DNA from: Verrucomicrobiota bacterium
GTDB lineage: Bacteria > Verrucomicrobiota > Verrucomicrobiia > Limisphaerales > JADLHS01
NCBI GenBank assembly: GCA_004297495.1
Contig: SCTL01000298.1
Coordinates: 1 to 6,072 of the forward strand
Direction of reading: 5' to 3'
Length of the DNA: 6,072 nucleotides
Below are positions 1 to 5,020 of the stretch, one piece after another. The notes beneath the pieces are model-generated. The model made no database searches, was not told the origin of the DNA, and saw only the letters and a program-made list of their open reading frames with translations. Each line of letters starts with the position of its first letter. The stretch's first letter is position 1. Made by a program: the position numbers and the translations under genes.

Positions 1-222
1 ATTCAACGCACCCGGGTTGAGTTGTGCCATCGCTTCCTCCACCCCGGCCTCGGCGTGTGCCATCGCGGCGTTCCAATACATTGACCGGAAGGCGGACATA
101 TTCTGTGTCCGCACAAGCCACAGATAGCTGCCCAAGCCGATCCCAATGATGATGATGATCCCGAGCGCGATCAGCAAAATGCTGCCTCGATTCCGTTTAG
201 GTGTCTGCTTGAAGACTTTCAT
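1..222 (-). CDS. PilX/GspK-like minor pilin, N-terminal part (partial)
   Basis: The first 74 codons of a leftward gene are present and the rest lies outside the window. The protein starts MKVFKQTPKRNRG, followed by a very hydrophobic segment (about residues 14-38, rich in Ile/Leu/Gly). Then comes an Ala/Glu-rich helix (about 52-67, AAMAHAEAGVEEAMAQL), the pattern seen after the membrane helix in PilX and GspK proteins. The likely processing site is after Gly13. Position +5 of the mature form is Ile, not Glu; lack of Glu5 is known for GspK, which caps the pseudopilus tip. The gene is third in a row with PilV/GspI-like and PilW/GspJ-like genes, matching the usual pilV-pilW-pilX or gspI-J-K order. 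The start lies 11 bases after the previous stop and has a good ribosome binding site. Whether it serves a type IV pilus or a type II secretion system cannot be told from this fragment. Confidence 0.68.
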   Translation of the reverse strand, partial: MKVFKQTPKRNRGSILLIALGIIIIIGIGLGSYLWLVRTQNMSAFRSMYWNAAMAHAEAGVEEAMAQLNPGALN

Positions 223-229
223 GATGACA

Positions 230-235
230 TCCTTT
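230..235 (-). promoter_or_regulatory. Ribosome binding site of the PilX/GspK-like gene
   Basis: On the minus strand AAAGGA lies 7 bases before the ATG at 222 and overlaps the TAA stop of the preceding gene. It is one of only two clear Shine-Dalgarno sequences in the window. It fixes the start and suggests translational coupling to the upstream gene. Confidence 0.6.
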
Positions 236-827
236 ACTGTTTGTTGCGCAGCACGATTTGAGCGGTCTGAATGCTTTCCGTGTTCCAGTTCGTGCCGAAC
301 AGGGTTCGCGAGCACTTCCAACTCATGCTGATCATCTTGGCCGTGTTGGTATCAGTATCGCCGGAAGGGGTGGTGGCCGGGTAGAAAGCGAACCACTGAC
401 CATTGCTGGCCGTGCGCTGGCAAACCGAAAAATCCCACCGGTCACATTCAGTCAATTGTGTTTTCGCGGGCCAACCGGTCCGCAGGTATTTTAGTTCTCG
501 CGAGCTTGAATCCCACGTGTAGGTGGAATACACGCCCAAATTCGTCGTGGCGAAAACAAGCGCCTTCAGGGTCGCGGTGTTGGTGACCGCCACCAACGAG
601 GTCGCCTGGCGGATCTCTTTGGTCATGGCGTCAATCGCCTCACGGCTCTGCTTGTCCAGACTCGCATAATTACCCATGGCCGCGAAGCTCTTCATGCCGT
701 ACATCGTCAGCAAACCAACCACAGCCAGCAGCAAGGAGCCGATCGCCACCGCGACCAGGAGTTCCGCAAGGGACCATGCCGCAGCGCGTTTGGATTGAGT
801 CCGGGCTAAATGGAATTTCTCATTCAT
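234..827 (-). CDS. PilW/GspJ-like prepilin-type protein
   Basis: 197 aa with a class III (prepilin) signal. A basic leader ends in KRAAA, then WSLAELLVAVAIGSLL opens a membrane helix of about residues 18-40. Glu22 is the conserved Glu at +5 of the mature form. The residue before the cut is Ala17, where Gly is usual, and +1 is Trp18 rather than Phe. After the helix, the stretch LDKQSREAIDAMTKEIRQA (about 58-75) is the amphipathic continuation typical of PilW and GspJ. The C-terminal half (about 80-197) is a likely beta-rich globular head with Cys128, Cys136 and Cys172. The family is exported to the inner membrane, cut by prepilin peptidase and placed near the filament tip. The ATG follows the upstream stop codon directly (TGA then ATG, no gap), so translation is probably coupled. 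The prepilin class is clear; the exact subfamily is an inference from gene order and helix pattern. Confidence 0.82.
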   Translation of the reverse strand: MNEKFHLARTQSKRAAAWSLAELLVAVAIGSLLLAVVGLLTMYGMKSFAAMGNYASLDKQSREAIDAMTKEIRQATSLVAVTNTATLKALVFATTNLGVYSTYTWDSSSRELKYLRTGWPAKTQLTECDRWDFSVCQRTASNGQWFAFYPATTPSGDTDTNTAKMISMSWKCSRTLFGTNWNTESIQTAQIVLRNKQ

Positions 828-1307
828 TCATTGCCCGTACACGTAATTCTGCATCCCGTATTTGGAAACATAAGTTTGCATGTGACGGTATTGCGGTATG
901 GGAGTAGTCCCATTGTAATTCGTCCATCTGACGGCGACATCGAACATCAGCATCTTGTTCTGGTATGCCGCCGGGAGCGCGGTGGGCGTGCTTCTGGTGA
1001 CGGTGCCGTAAAACTTTGCCCCACTTTTATTCGTCGCGGCATAGGGGTCATACACGGCGATGAAGCTGTTCGTGATACTGGGAAGTTGACTCCAGCTGTA
1101 CAGCCTCAGATTTTCTGTACATTGAATGAGCAAATGGGCGGCGCGAAGATTTTCCCGAGCGGATCCGACCAGCCGAAACCCCACCGACATCGCCACGTAA
1201 AACGATACTCCAACCAGTCCCACCACCAGCACCGACACCAGCACCTCCGCAAGCGTGTACGCGCGCGCGCGAATCAAACCGCGATTTTCTTCTCGTGACA
1301 ATCTCAT
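828..1307 (-). CDS. PilV/GspI-like prepilin-type protein
   Basis: 159 aa with a prepilin signal: basic leader MRLSREENRGLIRARA, then YTLAEVLVSVLVVGLVG at the start of a membrane helix (about 17-42). Glu21 is the conserved +5 Glu. The -1 residue is Ala16 instead of Gly, and +1 is Tyr17. The pattern TLAEVLVS is characteristic of PilV/GspI-type minor pilins. The rest (about 50-159) is a small soluble head with one Cys (63) and many aromatic residues near the end. It is the first gene of the leftward set, followed without any gap by the PilW/GspJ-like gene. GspI nucleates the GspI-J-K tip complex in type II secretion, and PilV has a matching role in type IV pili. The chosen ATG at 1307 has only a weak GG-rich sequence upstream (GGCAGG), so a start a few codons away cannot be excluded; the basic leader length looks normal. 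Confidence 0.82.
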   Translation of the reverse strand: MRLSREENRGLIRARAYTLAEVLVSVLVVGLVGVSFYVAMSVGFRLVGSARENLRAAHLLIQCTENLRLYSWSQLPSITNSFIAVYDPYAATNKSGAKFYGTVTRSTPTALPAAYQNKMLMFDVAVRWTNYNGTTPIPQYRHMQTYVSKYGMQNYVYGQ

Positions 1308-1509
1308 GCTGACAGGCCTGCCCGATCAGGATCCAAGCTCTTGATACTCATCCTGAACTGGTTTAACACACGTCAAATCAAAGTCAAAAGCAAAGCTCCC
1401 GGTCTCTCTTCCCGTAGCTGCCACGAAATTTTATCCGTAGTTATCGTTTGGCCCGCCCCGCCGCCCCGCTCCCACGGCGCCGCATTTCGTTTCATTCCTC
1501 GCGCGCTTC

Positions 1510-1537
1510 TTGACACTCCCCGCTTCGCTGGTATTCT
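1510..1537 (+). promoter_or_regulatory. Sigma-70-like promoter for rpmH and following genes
   Basis: A perfect -35 box TTGACA (1510-1515) is followed after 16 bases by TATTCT (1532-1537), which matches TATAAT at four of six positions. Transcription would start near 1544, giving a leader of about 70 bases before rpmH. It is the best promoter match in the window and lies where a strong ribosomal-protein promoter is expected. Confidence 0.6.
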
Positions 1538-1538
1538 C

Positions 1539-1562
1539 CCCCGCTCCGTCCGACGGGGTTTT
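1539..1562 (+). other. Terminator-like hairpin in the rpmH promoter region
   Basis: CCCCG (1539-1543) can pair with CGGGG (1554-1558) around a 10-base loop, followed by TTTT (1559-1562). A smaller alternative pairs CCGT with ACGG. It resembles a short intrinsic terminator. However, the left arm lies at or before the predicted transcription start, so a transcript from the 1510-1537 promoter would probably not contain the full stem. It may be chance in GC-rich DNA. Confidence 0.2.
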
Positions 1563-1616
1563 CCAATGGTTTTGCGTCTGGGAACTCCACGAGGCCGGAC
1601 TGAATAGAACAGCTTT

Positions 1617-1754
1617 ATGAAACGCCAGTATCAACCGTCGAAAATTCGTCGCAAGCGTCAGCACGGCTTTCTCGCCCGCAAAAGCACCAAGAGCGGTCGC
1701 GCCACGCTGGCCAACCGCCGTCGCGAGGGCCGCAAACGCCTGACCCCGGTCTGA
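1617..1754 (+). CDS. rpmH: Large ribosomal subunit protein bL34
   Basis: A 45-residue, very basic protein starting MKRQYQPSKIRRKRQHGFLA and ending GRKRLTPV. It matches the bL34 family over its whole length: the K/R-x-T/Y-x-Q-P-S start, the central HGFLARKSTKSGR turn and the terminal arginine-rich helix. bL34 sits in the large subunit, buried against 23S rRNA. The usual family length is 44-47 residues, so the gene is complete. The start is certain from the family alignment even though no clear ribosome binding site is visible upstream. It is the first gene of the plus-strand cluster, and only one base separates its stop from the rnpA start. This rpmH-rnpA pairing is conserved in most bacteria and ties ribosome synthesis to tRNA maturation. 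The usual neighbour dnaA is not found upstream here. Confidence 0.97.
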   Translation: MKRQYQPSKIRRKRQHGFLARKSTKSGRATLANRRREGRKRLTPV

Positions 1755-1755
1755 G

Positions 1756-2130
1756 ATGACTTCGCCCGCGCCCAGTCGGCGGGGTCTGTCGCGCGACGCG
1801 CGCCTGAAACATGGACGCGATTTTGCGCGCCTGAAACAATCCGGGCAGCGCGCCGTGAACGGCTGTCTCATCGCCAACTGGCTGGCGCTTCCCGCCGGCA
1901 GCCGCTCGCGCCTCGGGGTCGTGGTCAGCCGCAAAGTCGGCAACGCCGTCGCCCGCAGCCGGGCGCGCCGATTGATGCGCGAATCCTTCCGGCTGCATCA
2001 ACTGGAATTGCGCGAGCCGCTGGATTTGGTGCTGGTGGCGCGGCCTTCCATTGCCAAACAGGATTATGCCGGGGTGGAAAAAGATTTTCTCAGCACCCTG
2101 CGTCGTGCGGGTCTGCTGAATCCGGCGTGA
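1756..2130 (+). CDS. rnpA: Ribonuclease P protein component
   Basis: 124 aa, normal for RnpA. The protein helps the RNase P RNA bind precursor tRNA and remove its 5' leader. Visible family features are the N-terminal LSRDARLKHGRDFARLKQSG (11-30), the strand LGVVVSRKVGNAVARSRARR, and the RNR-type basic helix (about 63-76, NAVARSRARRLMRE) that contacts RNase P RNA. The strand DLVLVARPS (about 90-98) is also typical. The start ATG lies one base after the rpmH stop, which suggests coupled translation; only a weak purine stretch precedes it. The first ten residues (MTSPAPSRRG) are a short extension before the conserved core. The last residues follow the usual LLRRAGLL-type ending. Confidence is very high from motif order, length and gene neighbourhood. 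Confidence 0.96.
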   Translation: MTSPAPSRRGLSRDARLKHGRDFARLKQSGQRAVNGCLIANWLALPAGSRSRLGVVVSRKVGNAVARSRARRLMRESFRLHQLELREPLDLVLVARPSIAKQDYAGVEKDFLSTLRRAGLLNPA

Positions 2131-2156
2131 GTCCAGTTCCCATTTAACCGAGCACC

Positions 2157-2462
2157 GTGAATCCCGCGCAAAACATCCTGATCGGCTTGGTGGCGATTTA
2201 TCGCTGGACGCTTTCGCCGGCGAAGAATGTTTTGTTCGGCCCGCTTGCGGGCTGCCGCTACACGCCGTCGTGCTCCGAATACGCGCAGGAGGCCGTTCGC
2301 AAACACGGCGCCGCGCGCGGAAGCTGGCTGGCGACCAAGCGCATCTGTCGTTGCCATCCGTGGAGCGACTGCGGGCATGATCCGGTGCCGGAGCAGACGG
2401 AGAACACGGGTCAGGGCGCGGAAACGGCGGCGATTTCTAAACTGGCCAAGGCGGGGAACTGA
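2157..2462 (+). CDS. yidD: Membrane protein insertion efficiency factor YidD
   Basis: 101 aa with GTG start. An in-frame TAA at 2145-2147 and the absence of any ATG before the conserved core force the GTG. The protein begins with an amphipathic helix (NILIGLVAIYRWTLSP, 6-21), followed by CRYTPSCSEYAQEAVRKHG (33-51) and KRICRCHPW (61-69), then DPVPE (75-79); these are the signature blocks of YidD. The family sits on the inner face of the membrane and assists YidC-dependent insertion. Cys33, Cys39 and Cys66 are the usual family cysteines, while Cys64 and Cys72 are extra. The usual Gly-Gly-Tyr before DPVP reads Cys-Gly-His here. The tail after residue 79 is hydrophilic and variable, as is common in the family. 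It lies 26 bases after rnpA and 8 bases before yidC, its functional partner. Confidence 0.95.
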   Translation: MNPAQNILIGLVAIYRWTLSPAKNVLFGPLAGCRYTPSCSEYAQEAVRKHGAARGSWLATKRICRCHPWSDCGHDPVPEQTENTGQGAETAAISKLAKAGN

Positions 2463-2470
2463 AAAATTTC

Positions 2471-4288
2471 ATGGATCGCAAATCAATCATCATCATCGGC
2501 GCGTGCATCGTGGCCATCTTTGTCTGGATGGGCGTGATCGTTCCGAAGTTTTATCCGCATCCGCCACAGCCGGCGGGAACCAACGCGGTCAGCCCGGCGA
2601 CCAACGGCGCGCGGGCTGGCTCGAACGCGACCGCAATTTCCAGCCCGGCGGAGACACCAACATCCGGCGCGGCGAAAACTTCATCCGCGCGTACGACCAT
2701 CGCCACGAATGTGCCGGAGGAAATTCTGGTGGTGACGAACGAGAACGCGCGTTTCATTTTCACTTCGCGCGGCGGCGGCATCCAGGCCATTGAACTGGTG
2801 CGTTACCCGGAAAAAATCACGCGCCAGTCCAAGAAGACTCCGCTCACCAACAACGTCGCCACGCTCAACGATCACGCGCCCGCGCCGGTGCTGGTCATCA
2901 CCGGCGATGACAGTTTGCAGGACGACGGAAATTTCACGCTCACGCGCACCGCGTCCGGCGTGCGCGCGGAAAAACAACTCGCGAGTGGATTGAATCTCAT
3001 CAAGGAATTCACGCCGGGCAGCAATTATCTCATTCACGTGGCCGTGCGGATGGAGAACACCTCCACGCAGGCGCTCAAGCTGCCGGCGCAGGAATGGGTG
3101 ATCGGCACCGCCACGCCACTCGGCCCGGACGACAATGAGATGAACGTGGGTGTCACCTGGTACGATGGCGCGAAAAAAGATGACGCCGCCAAACCGTGGT
3201 TCGACAATCGCGGCTTCCTGTTTTTCAAGGGCACGCCGCGCGGCGAGTATCGGGCCGGCGTGAGCAACGTGGTTTGGGCCGGCGTGCAGAATCAATTCTT
3301 CGCGCTGCTCGCGATGCCGGGCAAACCCGCCGAGCAACTCGTCGCGCGCCCGCAAGGTTTGCCCAAGCCCAGTGCCGAGGAGTTGCCGGAGAATTTGCGG
3401 AACGCGCCCGCGCCCGTTGGTTTCCAGACCGCGCTCGTTTATCCGGCGGTCACGCTGGAGCCGGGCAAGTCAATTGAACGCGAAATCAATTTCTTCGCCG
3501 GGCCGAAGGAATATCGGACGCTCGCTCGCATCGCAGATCGCTTCCACAACGACCTCGACAAGGTGATGGGGTTCGGTTGGTTCGGCTGGTTCTCCAAGGG
3601 GCTGCTGCTGGCGATGAACTGGCTGCATTTCACGTTCAGCCTTTCCTACGGTTGGGCGATCATCGCCATCACCGTCATCATCAAAATGCTTTTCTGGCCG
3701 TTGACCGCCGCCAGCACGCGTTCGATGAAGCGCATGGCCGCGCTCCAGCCGCAAATGAAGGCGCTCCAGGAAAAATACAAGGACGACCCCGCGAAGATGA
3801 ACAAGAAGCTCATGGAGTTCATGCGCGAAAACAAAGTCAGTCCACTCGGGGGCTGTCTGCCCATGATGCTGCAAATGCCGGTGTTCTTCGGTTTCTTCTC
3901 AATGATCCGCAGCGCCATCGAACTGCGTGGCGCAAGTTTTCTCTGGGTGACCGATCTCTCCAAGCCGGACACGCTCTTTCTCATTCCGGGAACGGCCATC
4001 CCCTTCAACCTGCTGCCGCTGTGCATGGGCGTGACGATGTTCTTCCAGGCGCGCATGACGCCGCCTTCGCCGGGCGTGGACCCGACGCAGGCGAAGATCA
4101 TGAAATACATGCCGCTGATGTTCATGGTGTTTCTCTACAATTACTCGGCGGGTCTGGCACTCTACTGGACGGTGCAAAACCTCCTGACGATTGTGCAGAC
4201 GAAATTGACGAAGACCACGGATGTCGCCGGTCCCGGCGCGCCCACGACTTCTCCCGCCTTGACGCCCGTTTCAAAAAAGAAAAAATAG
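2471..4288 (+). CDS. yidC: Membrane protein insertase YidC
   Basis: 605 aa, the long Gram-negative form. It inserts and folds inner-membrane proteins, alone or with SecYEG. Layout: first membrane helix about 5-27; a Pro/Ala/Ser/Thr-rich linker about 30-82; a large periplasmic beta-sandwich about 85-355; then the Oxa1-type core. The core has a membrane helix ending YGWAIIAITVIIKMLFWPLT (393-412), a charged cytoplasmic hairpin about 413-455, the signature NKVSPLGGCLPMMLQMPVFFGFF (454-476), and further helices about 500-526 and 543-570. The groove arginine of E. coli YidC (Arg366) aligns with Lys405. The C-terminus is a basic tail, SKKKK, encoded by an A-rich tract. The ATG at 2471 gives the normal first helix; only a distant GGGGA precedes it. 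Tight spacing to yidD supports one operon, and the following KH-R3H gene is the usual partner. Confidence 0.97.
   Translation: MDRKSIIIIGACIVAIFVWMGVIVPKFYPHPPQPAGTNAVSPATNGARAGSNATAISSPAETPTSGAAKTSSARTTIATNVPEEILVVTNENARFIFTSRGGGIQAIELVRYPEKITRQSKKTPLTNNVATLNDHAPAPVLVITGDDSLQDDGNFTLTRTASGVRAEKQLASGLNLIKEFTPGSNYLIHVAVRMENTSTQALKLPAQEWVIGTATPLGPDDNEMNVGVTWYDGAKKDDAAKPWFDNRGFLFFKGTPRGEYRAGVSNVVWAGVQNQFFALLAMPGKPAEQLVARPQGLPKPSAEELPENLRNAPAPVGFQTALVYPAVTLEPGKSIEREINFFAGPKEYRTLARIADRFHNDLDKVMGFGWFGWFSKGLLLAMNWLHFTFSLSYGWAIIAITVIIKMLFWPLTAASTRSMKRMAALQPQMKALQEKYKDDPAKMNKKLMEFMRENKVSPLGGCLPMMLQMPVFFGFFSMIRSAIELRGASFLWVTDLSKPDTLFLIPGTAIPFNLLPLCMGVTMFFQARMTPPSPGVDPTQAKIMKYMPLMFMVFLYNYSAGLALYWTVQNLLTIVQTKLTKTTDVAGPGAPTTSPALTPVSKKKK
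4273..4279 (+). other. Candidate -1 frameshift heptamer at the end of yidC
   Basis: The last yidC codons read TCA AAA AAG AAA AAA TAG, so the heptamer A_AAA_AAG is exactly in the phase needed for -1 slippage, as in E. coli dnaX. The -1 frame is the jag frame and is open from here through jag. No stem-loop sits at the usual 5-9 base distance; the nearest small hairpin (GCGG/CCGC) is at 4311-4321. Function is unproven. Confidence 0.3.
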
Positions 4289-4326
4289 TTGGAAAGAAAA
4301 ATGTCTGCCGGCGGTTGCCGCTTGAC

Positions 4327-4354
4327 TCTCAACGCTCAACTTTCAACTCTCAAC
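4327..4354 (+). repeat. Four tandem 7-bp repeats upstream of jag
   Basis: Four back-to-back heptamers: TCTCAAC, GCTCAAC, TTTCAAC, TCTCAAC, differing only in the first two bases. They end 5 bases before the jag ATG and occupy the place where a ribosome binding site would lie. The form resembles short tandem heptamer repeats known from intergenic DNA of some bacteria such as cyanobacteria; whether it recurs elsewhere in this genome is unknown. Confidence 0.75.
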
Positions 4355-4359
4355 CCACC

Positions 4360-4812
4360 ATGTCCGCGCAACCCAAAGCCACGCTCGAAACCCTGCTCAA
4401 ACATCTCGGCTTCGAGGCCACCGTCGAGGAACACACGCTGGAGGACGGCATCCTGCTCGATGTGAAAACCGAGGACTCGGGACGCCTGATCGGCCGCCAG
4501 GGTCAGACGCTGGCGGATTTGCAATACGTGACCAACCGCCTGTTGTTTCAGCAAGATCCGCAAGCGCCGAAAGCCCTGGTGGACGTAGCCGGCTATCGCG
4601 CCCAGGCCCGCGAGGCGCTGGTGAAAAAGGCGCAGGACGCCGCCGAAAAAGTCCGTCGCTGGGGCGACGTGGTGGAATTGGAACCGATGAGCGCCTTTGA
4701 CCGGCGGGTGATTCATCAGGCGCTCAAGAACGACGCCGACATCGAAACCCACAGCGTGGAAGTCGAGGGCACGGATCGGAAAGTAATCCTGCTCCGGCCC
4801 AAACACGCGTAA
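4360..4812 (+). CDS. jag: KH-R3H single-stranded RNA-binding protein (Jag/KhpB type)
   Basis: 150 aa from the ATG at 4360. An N-terminal part (5-35) leads into a KH-type RNA-binding domain whose GxxG loop is in GRLIGRQGQTLADLQYVTNRL (41-62). A helix about 80-100 follows, then a C-terminal R3H domain (about 103-148) with the diagnostic Arg115-x3-His119 in DRRVIH. The family (Jag, KhpB, EloR) binds RNA and in Firmicutes affects cell elongation and division; the name Jag means SpoIIIJ-associated, SpoIIIJ being a YidC. The N-terminal Jag-N domain of the roughly 200-residue Firmicutes proteins is missing, so this is a short form. The frame is open far upstream, but homology begins just after this ATG. 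No Shine-Dalgarno sequence is visible; the preceding 28 bases are tandem heptamers. It lies 71 bases after yidC and is probably cotranscribed. Confidence 0.9.
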   Translation: MSAQPKATLETLLKHLGFEATVEEHTLEDGILLDVKTEDSGRLIGRQGQTLADLQYVTNRLLFQQDPQAPKALVDVAGYRAQAREALVKKAQDAAEKVRRWGDVVELEPMSAFDRRVIHQALKNDADIETHSVEVEGTDRKVILLRPKHA

Positions 4813-4849
4813 TCAGCCCTTGCCATCGGTTGGGCGCTGATCGGGTTTC
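4812..4849 (+). terminator. Possible weak intrinsic terminator after jag
   Basis: ATCAGC (4812-4817, including the last base of the jag stop) can pair with GCTGAT (4836-4841), with further CC/GG pairing next to a one-base bulge. A short CGGGTTTCT follows. The stem is modest and the T-tract broken, so this is only a candidate end for the rpmH-jag transcript. Confidence 0.3.
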
Positions 4850-4917
4850 TGGCTGTTCCAAATTGAATCCGTCGCCAGTTTTGCACCGGGCACAGCCAAA
4901 ACATCCTGGACGGAAGC

Positions 4918-4946
4918 TTGACGGTACTTCACCACTCGCCTACGAT
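4918..4946 (+). promoter_or_regulatory. Sigma-70-like promoter for tig
   Basis: TTGACG (4918-4923) matches the -35 consensus at five of six positions. It is followed after exactly 17 bases by TACGAT (4941-4946), matching TATAAT at four of six. A start near 4953 would give a leader of about 68 bases. This suggests tig has its own promoter rather than depending only on the upstream cluster. Confidence 0.5.
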
Positions 4947-4971
4947 TTCCGGCCCGCTGATTCGGGAAATC
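4944..4971. repeat. Perfect 7-bp dyad over the tig promoter start region
   Basis: GATTTCC (4944-4950) and GGAAATC (4965-4971) form an inverted repeat with 14 bases between the arms; arm starts are 21 bases apart, about two helical turns. It overlaps the predicted -10 box and start site, so it could be an operator. An alternative CCCG/CGGG stem inside could instead form an RNA hairpin. It does not match the CIRCE heat-shock element. Confidence 0.35.
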
Positions 4972-5008
4972 CAATTGTATCTGGCTTTCATCCCGCGGCG
5001 TGAACATT

Positions 5009-5014
5009 GAAAGG
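5009..5014 (+). promoter_or_regulatory. Ribosome binding site that selects the tig GTG start
   Basis: GAAAGG lies 6 bases before the GTG at 5021. Another in-frame GTG exists at 5000 but has no such sequence at the right distance and would add seven non-conserved residues, so 5021 is preferred. Confidence 0.6.
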
Positions 5015-5020
5015 TTTGCT

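Larger units (their letters stand above)
1308..1616. other. Divergent non-coding region between pilin genes and rpmH
   Basis: About 309 bases with no convincing gene on either strand. The side near rpmH carries a strong promoter candidate (1510-1537) and a GC-rich hairpin (1539-1558). The side near the pilin genes is richer in A/T and holds two TTTGAC copies on the minus strand (plus-strand GTCAAA at 1372-1377 and 1383-1388), 11 bases apart. Either could be part of a -35 element for the leftward genes, but no convincing -10 sequence sits at the right distance. The middle (1451-1510) is C-rich and unremarkable. Confidence 0.6.

Noticed and set aside
810..1298. 162-codon plus-strand frame opposite the PilV/GspI-like gene
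   Set aside because: The minus strand carries a clear prepilin signal and tight gene spacing; the plus-strand translation has no recognisable feature.
1431..1439. TTATCCGTA resembling a DnaA box
   Set aside because: It matches the consensus TTATCCACA at only seven of nine positions and is isolated, so there is no support for a replication origin.
1431..2001. Two minus-strand frames opposite rpmH and rnpA
   Set aside because: They overlap certain conserved genes and encode low-complexity shadow sequences.
2681..3355. 224-codon minus-strand frame opposite yidC
   Set aside because: Arg/His/Ala-rich shadow of the YidC periplasmic domain with no own signals.
3577..4359. Long open stretch in the jag frame overlapping the yidC 3' half
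   Set aside because: The translation over yidC has no recognisable domain and looks like a shadow. Only the part after the slippery heptamer (4279 onward) is considered, as a possible frameshift linker.
4301..4465. Small open frame starting ATG at 4301 after GGAAAG, out of frame with jag
   Set aside because: It has a plausible binding site, but its roughly 53 codons run across jag in another frame with a Pro/Ser/Arg-rich shadow composition. A leader peptide role cannot be supported.
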